From: CAZELM01 sp964512995
GTDB lineage: Bacteria > CSSED10-310
Assembly: GCA_964512995.1 (NCBI GenBank)
Contig: CAZELM010000030.1
Location: 1 to 59,989 of the forward strand
DNA: 59,989 nt
Direction: 5' to 3'
The translations under genes were made by a program, and so were the position numbers. The notes under the pieces are model-generated. The model was not told where the DNA came from, did not search any database, and saw only the letters and a program-made list of their open reading frames with translations. Positions 26,390 to 36,053 of the stretch are shown here, in pieces (positions within the stretch are counted from its first letter, which is position 1; each line of letters begins with the position of its first letter).

Positions 26390-27682
26390 ATGGCGATAGA
26401 GTTTGCATTCCCCGATGTGGGAGAAGGCATTCATGAAGGGAAACTCGTGGAATGGCTGGTAAAGGAAGGCGATCCCATTGCGGTTGATCAGCCGTTCGTC
26501 CGGGTGGAAACCGACAAAGCGATCGTCGAACTGCCATCCCCCCGGAAAGGCACAGTCCTGAAGCGTCACTTCAGCCCGGGCGAAACGGTTCGTGTGGGCA
26601 GTGTATTGATCACGTTTGGAGAAGCCGGGGAAACGGTTACGCCACCCAGCGCCGCTCCAACTCCGGCATCTTCACCGGTGACTCCCCTGCCATCTTCGGC
26701 ATCGGAGCCTCCAGCGGAACCCATGAAACGACCGGAAGGTGCTGTTCTGGCGACGCCGCATACTCGAGCCTTGGCTCGCAGATTGGGAATTGACATCACC
26801 ACGGTCACACCCTCCGGGAAAGGTGGACGGATCACGGATGACGACGTTGAACGGGCCAAGTCCCACCCTCGGATATCCGCTCCCCCATTGGATTCGGCCG
26901 CCACACCGTCGAGCCAGCATCTGGCGTCTGATGTTCCCGCGTCTCCAACTCCCAGATCGATCGATTCCGGAGAGCCGGTTGAGCGGATTCCAGTCACTCA
27001 TCTTCGGAAAATCATCGCCCAAAATATGATTCACAGCAAACAGACATCCGCTCATGTCACGCATGTCGACGAAGCGGATGTCACGGAACTCTATACATTG
27101 TATAAAAAGATCAAATCACGCATGGTTTTGACCAACGAAGCGGTCAAATTCACCATACTTCCCTTTTTCATCAAAGCAGCCGTGATCGGATTGAAAGGGC
27201 ATCCCTATCTGAACGCCACTTATGACGAACACCATCAGGAAATACTGCTGAAAAAATTCTACCATATCGGCATTGCTACAGATACTCCCGACGGACTGAT
27301 GGTCCCGGTGCTCAGGCATGCCGATCAGAAGGACATGATCGCGTTGGCTCAAGAGATCGAAACACTGGCGCAGAAAGCCCGGGAGCGCCGGATATCGCTG
27401 GATGATCTTCGCGGGTCGACTTTTACGATCACGAATGTCGGACCGACGGGTGGCGTCTTTGCCACGCCGATTATTCATCAGCCCGAACTGGCTATTCTGG
27501 GATTGCATGCCATCAAGGATCGGCCGGCGGTCGTGAATGGCGAGATCCTTCCCCGGAAACGGATGTATTTATCCCTGTCATTTGACCATCGGATCATCGA
27601 TGGGCTGGAAGCCGCTCGATTTATGTCCGGTCTGGTGGAATTGATAGAAAACCCTGATTTATTAATGATGAGGTTAGTGTAA
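26390..27682 (+). CDS. pdhC: Dihydrolipoamide acetyltransferase (E2)
   Basis: 430 residues from ATG 26390, which has AAAAGGAGA upstream. There is one lipoyl domain with the lipoylated lysine in VETDKAIVE (Lys43). An Ala-Pro-rich linker follows, then a peripheral subunit-binding domain (ATPHTRALARRLGID, about 115-150). A second linker leads to the catalytic acyltransferase domain, which ends in SFDHRIIDGLEAARFM with the His and Asp of the active site. One lipoyl domain per chain is the Bacillus-like form. It accepts the acetyl group from E1 and transfers it to CoA as the core of the complex. Confidence 0.95.
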   Translation: MAIEFAFPDVGEGIHEGKLVEWLVKEGDPIAVDQPFVRVETDKAIVELPSPRKGTVLKRHFSPGETVRVGSVLITFGEAGETVTPPSAAPTPASSPVTPLPSSASEPPAEPMKRPEGAVLATPHTRALARRLGIDITTVTPSGKGGRITDDDVERAKSHPRISAPPLDSAATPSSQHLASDVPASPTPRSIDSGEPVERIPVTHLRKIIAQNMIHSKQTSAHVTHVDEADVTELYTLYKKIKSRMVLTNEAVKFTILPFFIKAAVIGLKGHPYLNATYDEHHQEILLKKFYHIGIATDTPDGLMVPVLRHADQKDMIALAQEIETLAQKARERRISLDDLRGSTFTITNVGPTGGVFATPIIHQPELAILGLHAIKDRPAVVNGEILPRKRMYLSLSFDHRIIDGLEAARFMSGLVELIENPDLLMMRLV

Positions 27683-29103
27683 TGGTTGTCGGAACATCTT
27701 CCAAAGGGTGCCAAGTGGCTGTTATTGGCGGTGGTCCGGGTGGGTATCTGGCTGCCATCCGACTGGCACAACTCAAAAAAGACGTGATTTTGATCGAGGA
27801 GTCTCCGTCTCTGGGCGGTGTCTGCCTGAACGAAGGGTGTATCCCATCCAAAGCACTCATTCATGCTGCTGATTTTCTGGAGGAAACCCAACGGGTCTCC
27901 AGAATGGGCATCGATATCACGGATGTTAGACTGGATATCCATCGTCTCGTGAGCTGGAAAGATAAGATTGTCAAACAACTGACAACCGGAGTCGCCTTTC
28001 TGGCTCAGAAAAACGGCGCGGAGGTGATTCATGGCAAGGCGCGATTCCTGACGGACCGGCGACTGGAAGTATTCACCGATACCGGCCCGCTTCTGATCGA
28101 GTTCGAACAAGCGGTGATTGCCACTGGCTCGGTACCCATCGCGCTCCCCACGTTTCCAGTGGATGGTCAAACGATCATCGGAGCCCGGGACGCATTGTCT
28201 CCTCCGAAAATTCCGGAACGGCTGGTCATCATCGGAGCCGGATATGTGGGGCTCGAACTGGGATCAGTGTACCAGCGGTTTGGATCTCAGGTGCATATTC
28301 TTGAAAGATCCTCGGAAATATTATCCTTTCATGATCCGGAGGTTCGGCAGGCGATATCCAAGCGGCTCACCGCTCTGGGAATACGGATCCATCTGGGTTG
28401 CACGGCAGACCGACTGGAACCCGGAAACCCTGCCCGAATCATCATCAGGAATTCAGATAACCAGGAGATCCCGCTGGAGGCGGATCAGATTCTGGTCTGC
28501 ATTGGACGTACGCCCAATACCCATGATCTGGGACTGGATTCACTCCACATCAAAACCAGCAAGGGGGGCTGTATTTCCGTAAACGAACGAATGGAAACCA
28601 GTGTGCCAGGTATTCTGGCAGTGGGAGATGTGGTCGGGGGACCTCTGCTGGCTCATAAGGCGTATCGCGAAGCCAAAGTAGCCGCGGAAGTGATTGCCGG
28701 AGAGCCGGCTGCGTTTGATAACATCGTGATTCCCGCTGTGGTGTATACCGATCCTGAACTGGCATGGGCTGGGCTGTCGGAAAAAGAAGCCATTTCAAAG
28801 GGATACCGGACGGTGACAGGAACGTTTCCATTTGCTGCTTCGGGTCGCGCGATGACTTTGGGTGCTGCGGATGGTTTTGTCAAAACAATCGGTGACGCAG
28901 ACTCCAAGCGGATTCTGGGCGTTTACATTGTCGGAAAGGATGCCAGTGAGATGATCGCAGAGGCAGCGTTGGCCATTGAAATGGGAGCATTCCTTGACGA
29001 TCTCTCCCAGACAATCCATCCCCATCCCACGATGAGCGAGGGATTATTGGAATCTGTGGAGGCTGCATTGGGCGAGGCCATCCATGTTCTGAACAAAAAA
29101 TGA
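27682..29103 (+). CDS. lpdA: Dihydrolipoamide dehydrogenase (E3)
   Basis: 473 residues. The start ATG overlaps the E2 stop by one base. FAD-binding GGGPGGYLAA (17-26), redox disulfide GGVCLNEGCIPSK (Cys48 and Cys53), NAD-binding GAGYVGLELGS, and the C-terminal catalytic HPHPTMSE are all present. It reoxidises dihydrolipoamide and makes NADH. Its place in the operon shows that it serves this complex, though it may be shared with other lipoyl enzymes. Confidence 0.96.
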   Translation: MVVGTSSKGCQVAVIGGGPGGYLAAIRLAQLKKDVILIEESPSLGGVCLNEGCIPSKALIHAADFLEETQRVSRMGIDITDVRLDIHRLVSWKDKIVKQLTTGVAFLAQKNGAEVIHGKARFLTDRRLEVFTDTGPLLIEFEQAVIATGSVPIALPTFPVDGQTIIGARDALSPPKIPERLVIIGAGYVGLELGSVYQRFGSQVHILERSSEILSFHDPEVRQAISKRLTALGIRIHLGCTADRLEPGNPARIIIRNSDNQEIPLEADQILVCIGRTPNTHDLGLDSLHIKTSKGGCISVNERMETSVPGILAVGDVVGGPLLAHKAYREAKVAAEVIAGEPAAFDNIVIPAVVYTDPELAWAGLSEKEAISKGYRTVTGTFPFAASGRAMTLGAADGFVKTIGDADSKRILGVYIVGKDASEMIAEAALAIEMGAFLDDLSQTIHPHPTMSEGLLESVEAALGEAIHVLNKK

Positions 29104-29152
29104 ACGCGATGACGCTCAGACCTTTTATCCAACAAACCGGGAACGATATGGA

Positions 29153-29740
29153 ATGACCACTTCAAAATGGTTCAGTGGTTCCGGCGATGACGGTATGACC
29201 GATCTTTTCGGGGATGGCCGTGTTCCCAAATATCATCCACAACCGGAAGCACTGGGAACGCTCGACGAAGCGACCGCAATCCTCGGATTTGTGCGCTCCA
29301 TTTCCCGGCATCCCGACGTCAGATCGGTTATTGTGTCAATTCAGAAGGACCTGATACAAATGATGACGGAGCTGGCCGCCACTCCTGGAAATAAAATCCG
29401 ATATCGACCCATCGATGGGAAACACGTAAGCGATCTGGAGAAGGTAATGGATGAATTTGGGAGCAGGATCGAGGTATCCCGAGAATTTATCATTCCCGGT
29501 GATACGCCAGCCGGTGCGGCATTGGATATGGCTCGAACCGTCATTCGCAGAGCGGAGCGAACAATATGCCGATTGGTACATGACGGCATCTGCACCAATC
29601 CGTATATACTCCGGTATGCAAACCGTCTGTCATCCTTATGCTTTATTCTGGCGCGGTTTGAAGATAGCGGGGGAGTAATGGAATCGGCTGTGGATCCATC
29701 TGGTATCACGGATCGCGAACAAATTCGGAAGGACACATGA
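29153..29740 (+). CDS. Cob(I)alamin adenosyltransferase, PduO/MMAB type
   Basis: 195 residues. The N-terminal ATP-binding signature is GSGDDGMTDLFGDGRVPK, with the following ALGTLDEATA. The C-terminal half has FIIPGDTPAGAALDMART and RRAER, which place the corrin and ATP. It moves the adenosyl group of ATP to cob(I)alamin to give adenosylcobalamin. The enzyme implies a B12-dependent mutase or reductase elsewhere in the genome; none is in the window. It follows the E3 gene by about 50 bp in the same direction. The ATG at 29153 has no strong ribosome site. Confidence 0.92.
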   Translation: MTTSKWFSGSGDDGMTDLFGDGRVPKYHPQPEALGTLDEATAILGFVRSISRHPDVRSVIVSIQKDLIQMMTELAATPGNKIRYRPIDGKHVSDLEKVMDEFGSRIEVSREFIIPGDTPAGAALDMARTVIRRAERTICRLVHDGICTNPYILRYANRLSSLCFILARFEDSGGVMESAVDPSGITDREQIRKDT

Positions 29741-29882
29741 CGTCATCGGATTTTCAGAAGGATCATTTCCATTTTAATGAGACCATTGGTATCGTCACGA
29801 TTCGTTGTATCTCCGCAAAGGCGAGGTTCTATTGGCGTCCGATGATATTCCCTCTTTGGTGGAAATGACGCCATCGTTATAA
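29737..29882 (+). pseudogene. Possible small gene with a frameshift
   Basis: An ATG at 29737 overlaps the stop of the adenosyltransferase gene (ATGA) and gives MTSSDFQKDHFHFNETIGIV before the frame becomes unconvincing. Another frame then reads RHDSLYLRKGEVLLASDDIP and ends at a TAA at 29880-29882. The two pieces together look like a protein of about 55 residues broken by one frame change near 29793-29800. I do not recognise the family. It could be a sequencing error, a decayed gene or chance. Confidence 0.3.
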
Positions 29883-29895
29883 ACGGGAGTTTCTT

Positions 29896-32800
29896 TTACG
29901 GCTCCATGGTACCAAATTTCAATATTTCAAAGACGATTTCATCCTGTGGTCGGATTCGTCTGAATTTGCTCTGCTGATCGGTTTGTGAGAACCCCGGTTT
30001 CATCTCCAGTTGCTCCATCAATGACCGCATCCTGTCTTTGATTTCCGGGATATGAGCTGAATCATACAGACAACTGTTGATGATGTCCCAGCATTCGGTC
30101 AGTCTGTTTTGGTTCAGAAAGACAACTCCCAAGCCATGCAGGCATTCCCAGATCTGCAGTTTATCGTTATTCCGGCGATGAATTTCGAGGAGTTTCAGAA
30201 AATATTTCTCCGATTCTTCATAATGATGTTCATCGAGAAGCAGGTTGGCCAGTTTCTTTAATGTATTGGGAAGACGGTTGTTTTCACCGATTTTTTCGTC
30301 GATCTGAATGCTGAGAAGGTAGAAATCCTTTGCCATGGCGATATCTCCGACCGCCATCGCAATCTCTGCCAATCCGGATTTAGCTTGAGAAATACCCCAG
30401 CTATCTCCGAGTTTCTGACAGATGGTTTCTCCTTTGGAGTGAAATTCCCGAGCACGTTCATAATCTTTTTGGCGGCAGGCAATAGTGCCCAGGATATTCA
30501 AGGAGATGGACATCCCGAACAGATTGTTCAACTGTTTGGCGAATTGATAGCTTTCTTCGTGGTAGTGAATGGCATCATCCAGTTTCTGAAGATCCATGTA
30601 AATCAGTCCAAGATGATGATAGGCGATGGATTTTCCGCGGATATCGTTTACTATCCGGAACCGTTCTGTCGCGTCTGTCAGATACGTGATGCCTGCTTCA
30701 AACTGTTTCTGGCGATTGGCAATCGCTCCCTGGTAAGTCAACGCAAATGCGATATCCTGAACGGCATTTTCGTCGTTGAGAATGGACAGTGCCTCGGTTA
30801 AAAGGGGTTTGGCTTTTCCACAGAAGTTCAGCCGATAGCAGGCTGCTGCCTGACGAATCTGAATACGGGCGGCCAGAATCCGCATATTTTTATCGCGAAT
30901 GGTGTTGATTGGGAGTCCTTTATTCAGGGTTCGTACGGATTTTGCGAGCAGATCTTCGCATTCAATCAGACGGCTTCGAATTTCAAAAAACCGGTAGAGT
31001 GTATCGAGATAGATATCTGCTGCTGGAATATTTCCCTGTGCCAAAGACCACTCCCACCCTTGAATCAGGTTGGGCAAATCCTCTGCGACAGACTGCAATG
31101 CATCCGGTAACTGATCACTATAGAATTTCTTCCTTTTTTCGTCAGCAACTTCCATAAAATAAAGGCTATGCTGATGAGATAGCGTTTTCTTCTCCTCAGG
31201 ATTCTCATGTAGTTTAGAAGAAACAAACTCGTAAATAATCGGTTGCATCTCATACCGATTTCGGTCATTCGAGCGTAACAATGATTTGTCTACGAATATG
31301 GAGAGGTTTTTCAGGGAAGTGGCAGCGATGATACTGGCAGCCTGTGCGGTGAAGCTGCCTTTAAAAACAGCCAGCCGACGGAAGATATTCTGTTCCATGG
31401 GTGAAAGCAGATCCCAGGAATAGTTGAAGGTTGCCTCCAGACTTCGATGTCTTCCGGTGATATCCCGGTAAGGGGAAACCAGGAATTGACTGCTTTTTTC
31501 CATCTCATCTGCGATTTGTTTACAGGACAGTTTTTTTATCCAGCTCGCAGCCAATTCGATTGCCAGAGGTACGCCTCCGATCCGGGAGCAAATCCGATTG
31601 ATGTTCTGCCGATCTTCTTCTGTCAGAGTGAAATCCTGCTTGATCATCTGGCTTCGATGAACAAAAAGCTGAAAGGCTTCATCGGATATATCTCCGGCTT
31701 TGGAATACCCCAAACCATCCACATCGATGATGTATTCATCAGTCAGATTAAGACGTTGCTGAGAGGTCACGATTATTTTGATTCGCGGGCAACGTTCCAC
31801 GAGGTTTGTGATGATATCGGAGAATTCAATGATGTGTTCAAAATTATCAAGAATGATCAATGTCGATTTATGATATAGAAAGTTGCTGAGTTGGACGAGT
31901 GGTTGCTCTTTCCCGAAAAAAGAAAATCCCATTGTTTCAGCGATTGCAGATAAAACCGCACCCATACCCGAGACGGCAGCCAGTGGTACAAAAAATACAC
32001 CATCGGGGAAAAGGTTTGCATTTTCGCGAGCGGTTTCTATTGCCAGGCGAGTTTTGCCAACCCCGCAGGATCCCAGAAGCGTAAGGATGCGGCATTCGGG
32101 ATCCATTAGATCTTGTTTGATACGCGCCAGTTCCGATGTCCGGCCGATAAATCTGGATGCGGACCGGGGAATGAGAGGAAACTTGGTCGCAAAATTTTGA
32201 GTTCTTTCCTGGACAACCGGAGTGGATTGCTCCTGATCCATATCCCTGATGAAATCTTTGGCTCCGTAAAATGATTCACCCTGAAGGAGTTTAGTTTGGA
32301 CGCTCCGCAATGCTTCCAGCATCTGGTTCATGTCAGTGAAGCGATCGGTAGCATTCTTCGAAGTTGCTCTGGTGATAATGTTCTTTAGAAAGTTTGGGAC
32401 AGATGGACGATGTTTCGGATAGAACGATATCTCTTCATTCAATATTCGGTAATAGACTGTAATCGGATACTCGCCTTGGAACGGAATCCGGTTACATACC
32501 ATTTCATATAACACGATTCCGAGTGACCAGATATCGGCTCGGTTATCAATGAAATCCCCGAGAATCTGCTCTGGGGCCATATAATGGATGGTGCCAACGA
32601 TGTTTCCTTTATCAGAATACCGGTTTTCGTTGATCATAACCGCTAAACCGAAATCCAATATTTTCACAATATTATCGGGTCGGATAACGATATTTTCAGG
32701 TTTGATGTCACGATGAACAATACCCAGCTTATGTGCGGCGGATACTCCATTCGCAATCTGGATACCGATATCCAAGATCTGATCCAGTTCCATCATGCCG

Positions 32801-33099
32801 ATTTTCAGCAAATCTTTCAGTAATGAGCCATTATAATACGGCATGACGATAAAAATTTCGCCCGTCGGTGTCTCCTCAAAAGAATACACGGTACAGATAT
32901 TGGGATGATCCAATTGGGACAGTGTTTGTGCTTCTTTGAATAATCTCTGGGTAAGTTCGGTATTCTGAGTGAACTCCCGGCGAAGAAACTTTAGCGCAAC
33001 AATGCGGTTCAATCGGGTGTCGAGAGCTTTGTATACAACACCCATCCCGCCATCACCGATTTTTTCTAATAAGATGTATTGATTTATCTTCTTGTTCAT
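29896..33099 (-). CDS. Ser/Thr protein kinase - NB-ARC-like STAND ATPase - TPR regulator
   Basis: 1067 residues. The kinase domain (about 8-270) is complete: GDGGMG (15-20), ATP lysine in VALK (37), HRDIKPEN (130-137), DFG (150-152) and APEQ. The STAND module begins at FIGR (318). It has P-loop GSCGVGKT (344-351), Walker B LIILDNFEH and the GGVPLAIEL motif typical of NB-ARC-like regulators such as AfsR/LuxR relatives. A TPR superhelix of about 450 residues ends the protein. It differs in ATPase subtype from the regulator at 10251-14243 but has the same order of parts. The gene converges on the adenosyltransferase gene and diverges from the dockerin-like gene. Target and signal are unknown. 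Confidence 0.93.
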   Translation of the reverse strand: MNKKINQYILLEKIGDGGMGVVYKALDTRLNRIVALKFLRREFTQNTELTQRLFKEAQTLSQLDHPNICTVYSFEETPTGEIFIVMPYYNGSLLKDLLKIGMMELDQILDIGIQIANGVSAAHKLGIVHRDIKPENIVIRPDNIVKILDFGLAVMINENRYSDKGNIVGTIHYMAPEQILGDFIDNRADIWSLGIVLYEMVCNRIPFQGEYPITVYYRILNEEISFYPKHRPSVPNFLKNIITRATSKNATDRFTDMNQMLEALRSVQTKLLQGESFYGAKDFIRDMDQEQSTPVVQERTQNFATKFPLIPRSASRFIGRTSELARIKQDLMDPECRILTLLGSCGVGKTRLAIETARENANLFPDGVFFVPLAAVSGMGAVLSAIAETMGFSFFGKEQPLVQLSNFLYHKSTLIILDNFEHIIEFSDIITNLVERCPRIKIIVTSQQRLNLTDEYIIDVDGLGYSKAGDISDEAFQLFVHRSQMIKQDFTLTEEDRQNINRICSRIGGVPLAIELAASWIKKLSCKQIADEMEKSSQFLVSPYRDITGRHRSLEATFNYSWDLLSPMEQNIFRRLAVFKGSFTAQAASIIAATSLKNLSIFVDKSLLRSNDRNRYEMQPIIYEFVSSKLHENPEEKKTLSHQHSLYFMEVADEKRKKFYSDQLPDALQSVAEDLPNLIQGWEWSLAQGNIPAADIYLDTLYRFFEIRSRLIECEDLLAKSVRTLNKGLPINTIRDKNMRILAARIQIRQAAACYRLNFCGKAKPLLTEALSILNDENAVQDIAFALTYQGAIANRQKQFEAGITYLTDATERFRIVNDIRGKSIAYHHLGLIYMDLQKLDDAIHYHEESYQFAKQLNNLFGMSISLNILGTIACRQKDYERAREFHSKGETICQKLGDSWGISQAKSGLAEIAMAVGDIAMAKDFYLLSIQIDEKIGENNRLPNTLKKLANLLLDEHHYEESEKYFLKLLEIHRRNNDKLQIWECLHGLGVVFLNQNRLTECWDIINSCLYDSAHIPEIKDRMRSLMEQLEMKPGFSQTDQQSKFRRIRPQDEIVFEILKFGTMEP

Positions 33100-33202
33100 G
33101 ATTATATTAGAGAAGAATTGAGAGACAACTTCAAGAGAAAAATGATATCTGCTTCAACGTTGAGATGAAAACTAGTTTCAGGAAAAAATTTTTGAGAGCT
33201 TC

Positions 33203-33231
33203 GTGACAAATCATATTTTTTCTGTTAAGAT
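33203..33231 (+). promoter_or_regulatory. Promoter of the dockerin-like gene
   Basis: GTGACA (33203-33208), 17-nt spacer, TAAGAT (33226-33231). Transcription would begin near 33238, leaving a leader of about 120 nt before the gene. Confidence 0.5.
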
Positions 33232-33359
33232 GGGTAAGTGGAAGGAGAAAAACAAACACAAAGCGGAACATCATTCCGATTTTTCTCATAATGTTTAATA
33301 TAAATTGGTGCTAGGTAGACACTCAATTGCTTTTATTAAGCTGAAAAGGGGAGGTTAAT

Positions 33360-33884
33360 ATGAGGCACAATTTACGGTCAGTTAATACCAAACGAATCTT
33401 CGTGACGATGGCTCTAGTTATTGGATTGAGCATGTTGCCGGCTGCAAATACGTTGGCTGGTGGCCAGAGCAGCACAAATTTTTCCATTCCCAATGATACG
33501 ATCAGTATGGGAGGTGGCGAACGAACTTCGACCAGTTTCAGAGTCCTAGATACTGTTGGACAGACATCTGTTATTGGAGTATCTGAATCAACAAACTTCA
33601 CGCTCTACAGTGGATTCTGGGGACCGGTTGAACCAGCGGAACCCACACCCACACCCACACCCACCGTTCCTCCATGTCTTAATAATGGCGATGCAAGCGG
33701 TGATGGACTTCTGTCTGCCGGAGATGCTCAAACAGCCTTCTACATGGCACTGGGTGCTATCCAGCCAACACCCGAAGAACTGTGCCGAGCGGATTGCAAT
33801 GCGGACGGCATTATCTCCGCCGGAGATGCTCAGGCGATATTCTATGCGGCATTGGGAGCAGGTTCTTGCGCTGATCCGCTCTAA
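33360..33884 (+). CDS. Secreted protein with two dockerin-like calcium repeats
   Basis: 174 residues. ATG 33360 has AGGGGAGG upstream. A signal peptide (cleavage near residue 32) is followed by a short beta-rich segment (SMGGGERTSTSFRVLDTVGQ, NFTLYSGFW) and a Pro-Thr linker. The C-terminus has two dockerin-type loops, GDASGDGLLSAGD and ADCNADGIISAGD. Each keeps Asp at positions 1, 5 and 12 and Gly at position 6 of the calcium loop, followed by AQ and a short helix. In cellulosomes such pairs bind cohesins. No cohesin is visible here, and in candidate phyla these repeats are often simply C-terminal secretion or attachment modules. A strong terminator follows. Confidence 0.88.
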   Translation: MRHNLRSVNTKRIFVTMALVIGLSMLPAANTLAGGQSSTNFSIPNDTISMGGGERTSTSFRVLDTVGQTSVIGVSESTNFTLYSGFWGPVEPAEPTPTPTPTVPPCLNNGDASGDGLLSAGDAQTAFYMALGAIQPTPEELCRADCNADGIISAGDAQAIFYAALGAGSCADPL

Positions 33885-33942
33885 GATCCGCACTGAGTCA
33901 GTGGCAAAGATCTTCGGATCATCCCACTAATCAAACAAACAC

Positions 33943-33973
33943 AAATCCCAGGAGAAATCCTGGGATTTTTTTA
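33943..33973 (+). terminator. Rho-independent terminator
   Basis: AAATCCCAGGA-gaaa-TCCTGGGATTT, an 11-bp stem with a GAAA tetraloop followed by a run of T. It ends the dockerin-like gene. Its T-run touches the stop codon of the convergent gene. Confidence 0.92.
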
Positions 33974-35923
33974 TGTGCTTTTTCCAGACGATTGATAGAG
34001 TGAAAAATGCTTTTCGGAATTACCCGGATCACCGAGAGACTGATAACAAGTCCCAAGATGATAATGTGCCTCGCGATAATCCGGATTCAGATCCAATGTT
34101 CTAAGAAATCCATTGATCGCTTCCTGATATCGGCCGGTACTCATTAATGCATGACTAAAATTGAACCAGGCCTGGTAGTTCCCGGATTGATCCTTCAGAA
34201 ACTGCTGATAAACACCGATTGATTCATCCAGTCTTCCGAGTCGCTGCAATGCAAACGCTTGATAGAACATGGCTTTTTCATAATACGGATCGACCTTGAG
34301 AATCGTATCAAGATAGTGAAGGGATTGCAGATAATCCCCCTGTGTCTGCAGATCGACCGCTGCCTGGTACAAGAACATGAAATTTCTCGGATCCAATTGT
34401 GCAGCTTTCAGACTTGACCGGAATGCATCCTGGTATCTTCCAAGAAAACGATAAGCGCTCGAAAGCCAGTAATGGGAGTTGGCGTTGGTGGGATCCAATT
34501 GCACTGCTTTTTCGCAATAAGCCAAACCCTGCTCTTTGTTCCCAAGATTAATCAGTGTCAATCCCAGGTTTACATGTGCCAGAATATAACCTGGATTAAG
34601 TCGCAGCGCTTCCTGTAAATAATGTTTCCGCTCATTCAGGTCCTCCACACTCATAGCAAGGTTATGATGAGCCAGTGCTGTCCCACCCAATTTCACACTA
34701 TGACGCCATAGCCTTTCCTCCGTACTCCATATTTGATTCATAAAAATGGAACTGAACGCAAAATAAAAGACAATCCCTCCCGAGATAAAGCTACGAACTC
34801 TGGGCTTAAAATAAACAAAAATCAGGTAAGATAATAGAAAGTAGAAATAAATGCTCGATGGATATGGCCGATAATCCGCTCTGAATGTATGGAATGACAA
34901 CACCGACGATTCCGGTATCATCATGATCCAATACGAAGCAATGCAGAATGTAAGTATTGGCATTTTCGATCGAAATTTCCACGCTAAAAACACGATGCCG
35001 ATGATAGTTGCCGCACTGAGTATCGCCGCAGGGTCTGTGATGGAGGGGTGATCGGCATATGCTTGAATATGAATAAAATATGGGAGGAAAAAATTAGGGA
35101 GATATCCGGTCATATGAACTTTTGACTGCGTCCATAACGATTGAATCATGGAAATATTGTTTGCAGGCGTCAATTGTTTGAGGTCCGAAAAGTTCAAAAT
35201 GAACTTCGTGTACATAAAAAAGCTGGCAACAACAATCCAGAAAGGAAGCGATCGAAGATACATTTTGACACTGAAAATACGTTTACGTTTTATAAACATT
35301 TCGAATAACAGAATTATCAATGGGATAACAACGGTATTCGTTTTCGAGAGGATGGACAGACTGATCAATACCACGATGAGAATCCATGGCCATTGAGCGG
35401 AATCGGAACGCCGCATTCGGATATAAACAAACAGCCCCATCATCAAAAACATCTGCATTAACAGAAGATCTCTTGCACAGATGTAATTCACGGGGACGCC
35501 GGAAAGAGGATGGATGGTAAACATAAGAGCGGAAATCAGACAAATGTTTTGTGCCGTATCCGGATCGAAGCGGATGTTAGTCTGCTGTCGAATCAGCTCC
35601 AGGAACATTAGATAGACGAAAATAGCGCTGAATAAATGGATCAGAATATTGGTTATGCGATATCCAGGCAGGCTGTTTCCAGTCAATGCATAATTGAATG
35701 AGAGGGTGAGTGGTAACAGAGGACGGAATTGGGTGATGTATGGATGAGCGGACATCGTCCGGGGGTCGATGAAATGACGGATAATCGGCTCTATTCGGCG
35801 TATTTCCGGATTATTTTCTACCCGATCGTAATCATCCAGGTGAAAGCTGTTATGCAATGAATTTATAAAGACCAATATTCCTGCAAGCAAAATGATCGAA
35901 ATATGGTGCCACTTCCGATTCAT
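33971..35923 (-). CDS. TMTC-like polytopic membrane protein with TPR repeats
   Basis: About 650 residues from ATG 35923, which has GAGGAGG at 8-nt spacing; an upstream in-frame ATG at 36061 lacks this support. After helix 1, the loop FHLDDYDRVENNPEI with paired acidic residues, then FRPLLPLTLSFNYAL and GYRITNILIHL, are the hallmark of the TMTC/GT-C group, whose eukaryotic members are O-mannosyltransferases. About eleven membrane helices are followed by TPR units from roughly residue 400 (SHYWLSSAYRFLGRYQDAF, REAHYHLGTCYQSLGD). A periplasmic glycosyltransferase that uses a lipid-linked sugar is the best guess; the acceptor is unknown. Confidence 0.85.
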   Translation of the reverse strand: MNRKWHHISIILLAGILVFINSLHNSFHLDDYDRVENNPEIRRIEPIIRHFIDPRTMSAHPYITQFRPLLPLTLSFNYALTGNSLPGYRITNILIHLFSAIFVYLMFLELIRQQTNIRFDPDTAQNICLISALMFTIHPLSGVPVNYICARDLLLMQMFLMMGLFVYIRMRRSDSAQWPWILIVVLISLSILSKTNTVVIPLIILLFEMFIKRKRIFSVKMYLRSLPFWIVVASFFMYTKFILNFSDLKQLTPANNISMIQSLWTQSKVHMTGYLPNFFLPYFIHIQAYADHPSITDPAAILSAATIIGIVFLAWKFRSKMPILTFCIASYWIMMIPESSVLSFHTFRADYRPYPSSIYFYFLLSYLIFVYFKPRVRSFISGGIVFYFAFSSIFMNQIWSTEERLWRHSVKLGGTALAHHNLAMSVEDLNERKHYLQEALRLNPGYILAHVNLGLTLINLGNKEQGLAYCEKAVQLDPTNANSHYWLSSAYRFLGRYQDAFRSSLKAAQLDPRNFMFLYQAAVDLQTQGDYLQSLHYLDTILKVDPYYEKAMFYQAFALQRLGRLDESIGVYQQFLKDQSGNYQAWFNFSHALMSTGRYQEAINGFLRTLDLNPDYREAHYHLGTCYQSLGDPGNSEKHFSLYQSSGKST

Positions 35924-35993
35924 ACAAATTTCCTCCTCAGCGCCTTTATCACTCATCAGAATATCATTATGCCTCATTGAATTGACAGGACTC

Positions 35994-36024
35994 AAAAAAA
36001 AACGGCACTCCTGAGAGTGCCGTT
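35994..36024 (-). terminator. Rho-independent terminator of gdhA
   Basis: On the minus strand AACGGCACTC-tcag-GAGTGCCGTT forms a 10-bp stem followed by a run of about nine T. It lies 30 bp after the gdhA stop and before the next leftward gene, so the two are separate units. Confidence 0.93.
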
Positions 36025-36053
36025 CGATATTATCAGTCAACGGGTCTGCTTGA

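Noticed and set aside
29104..29152. Cobalamin riboswitch before the adenosyltransferase
   Set aside because: The spacer is only about 50 bp and lacks the B12-box.
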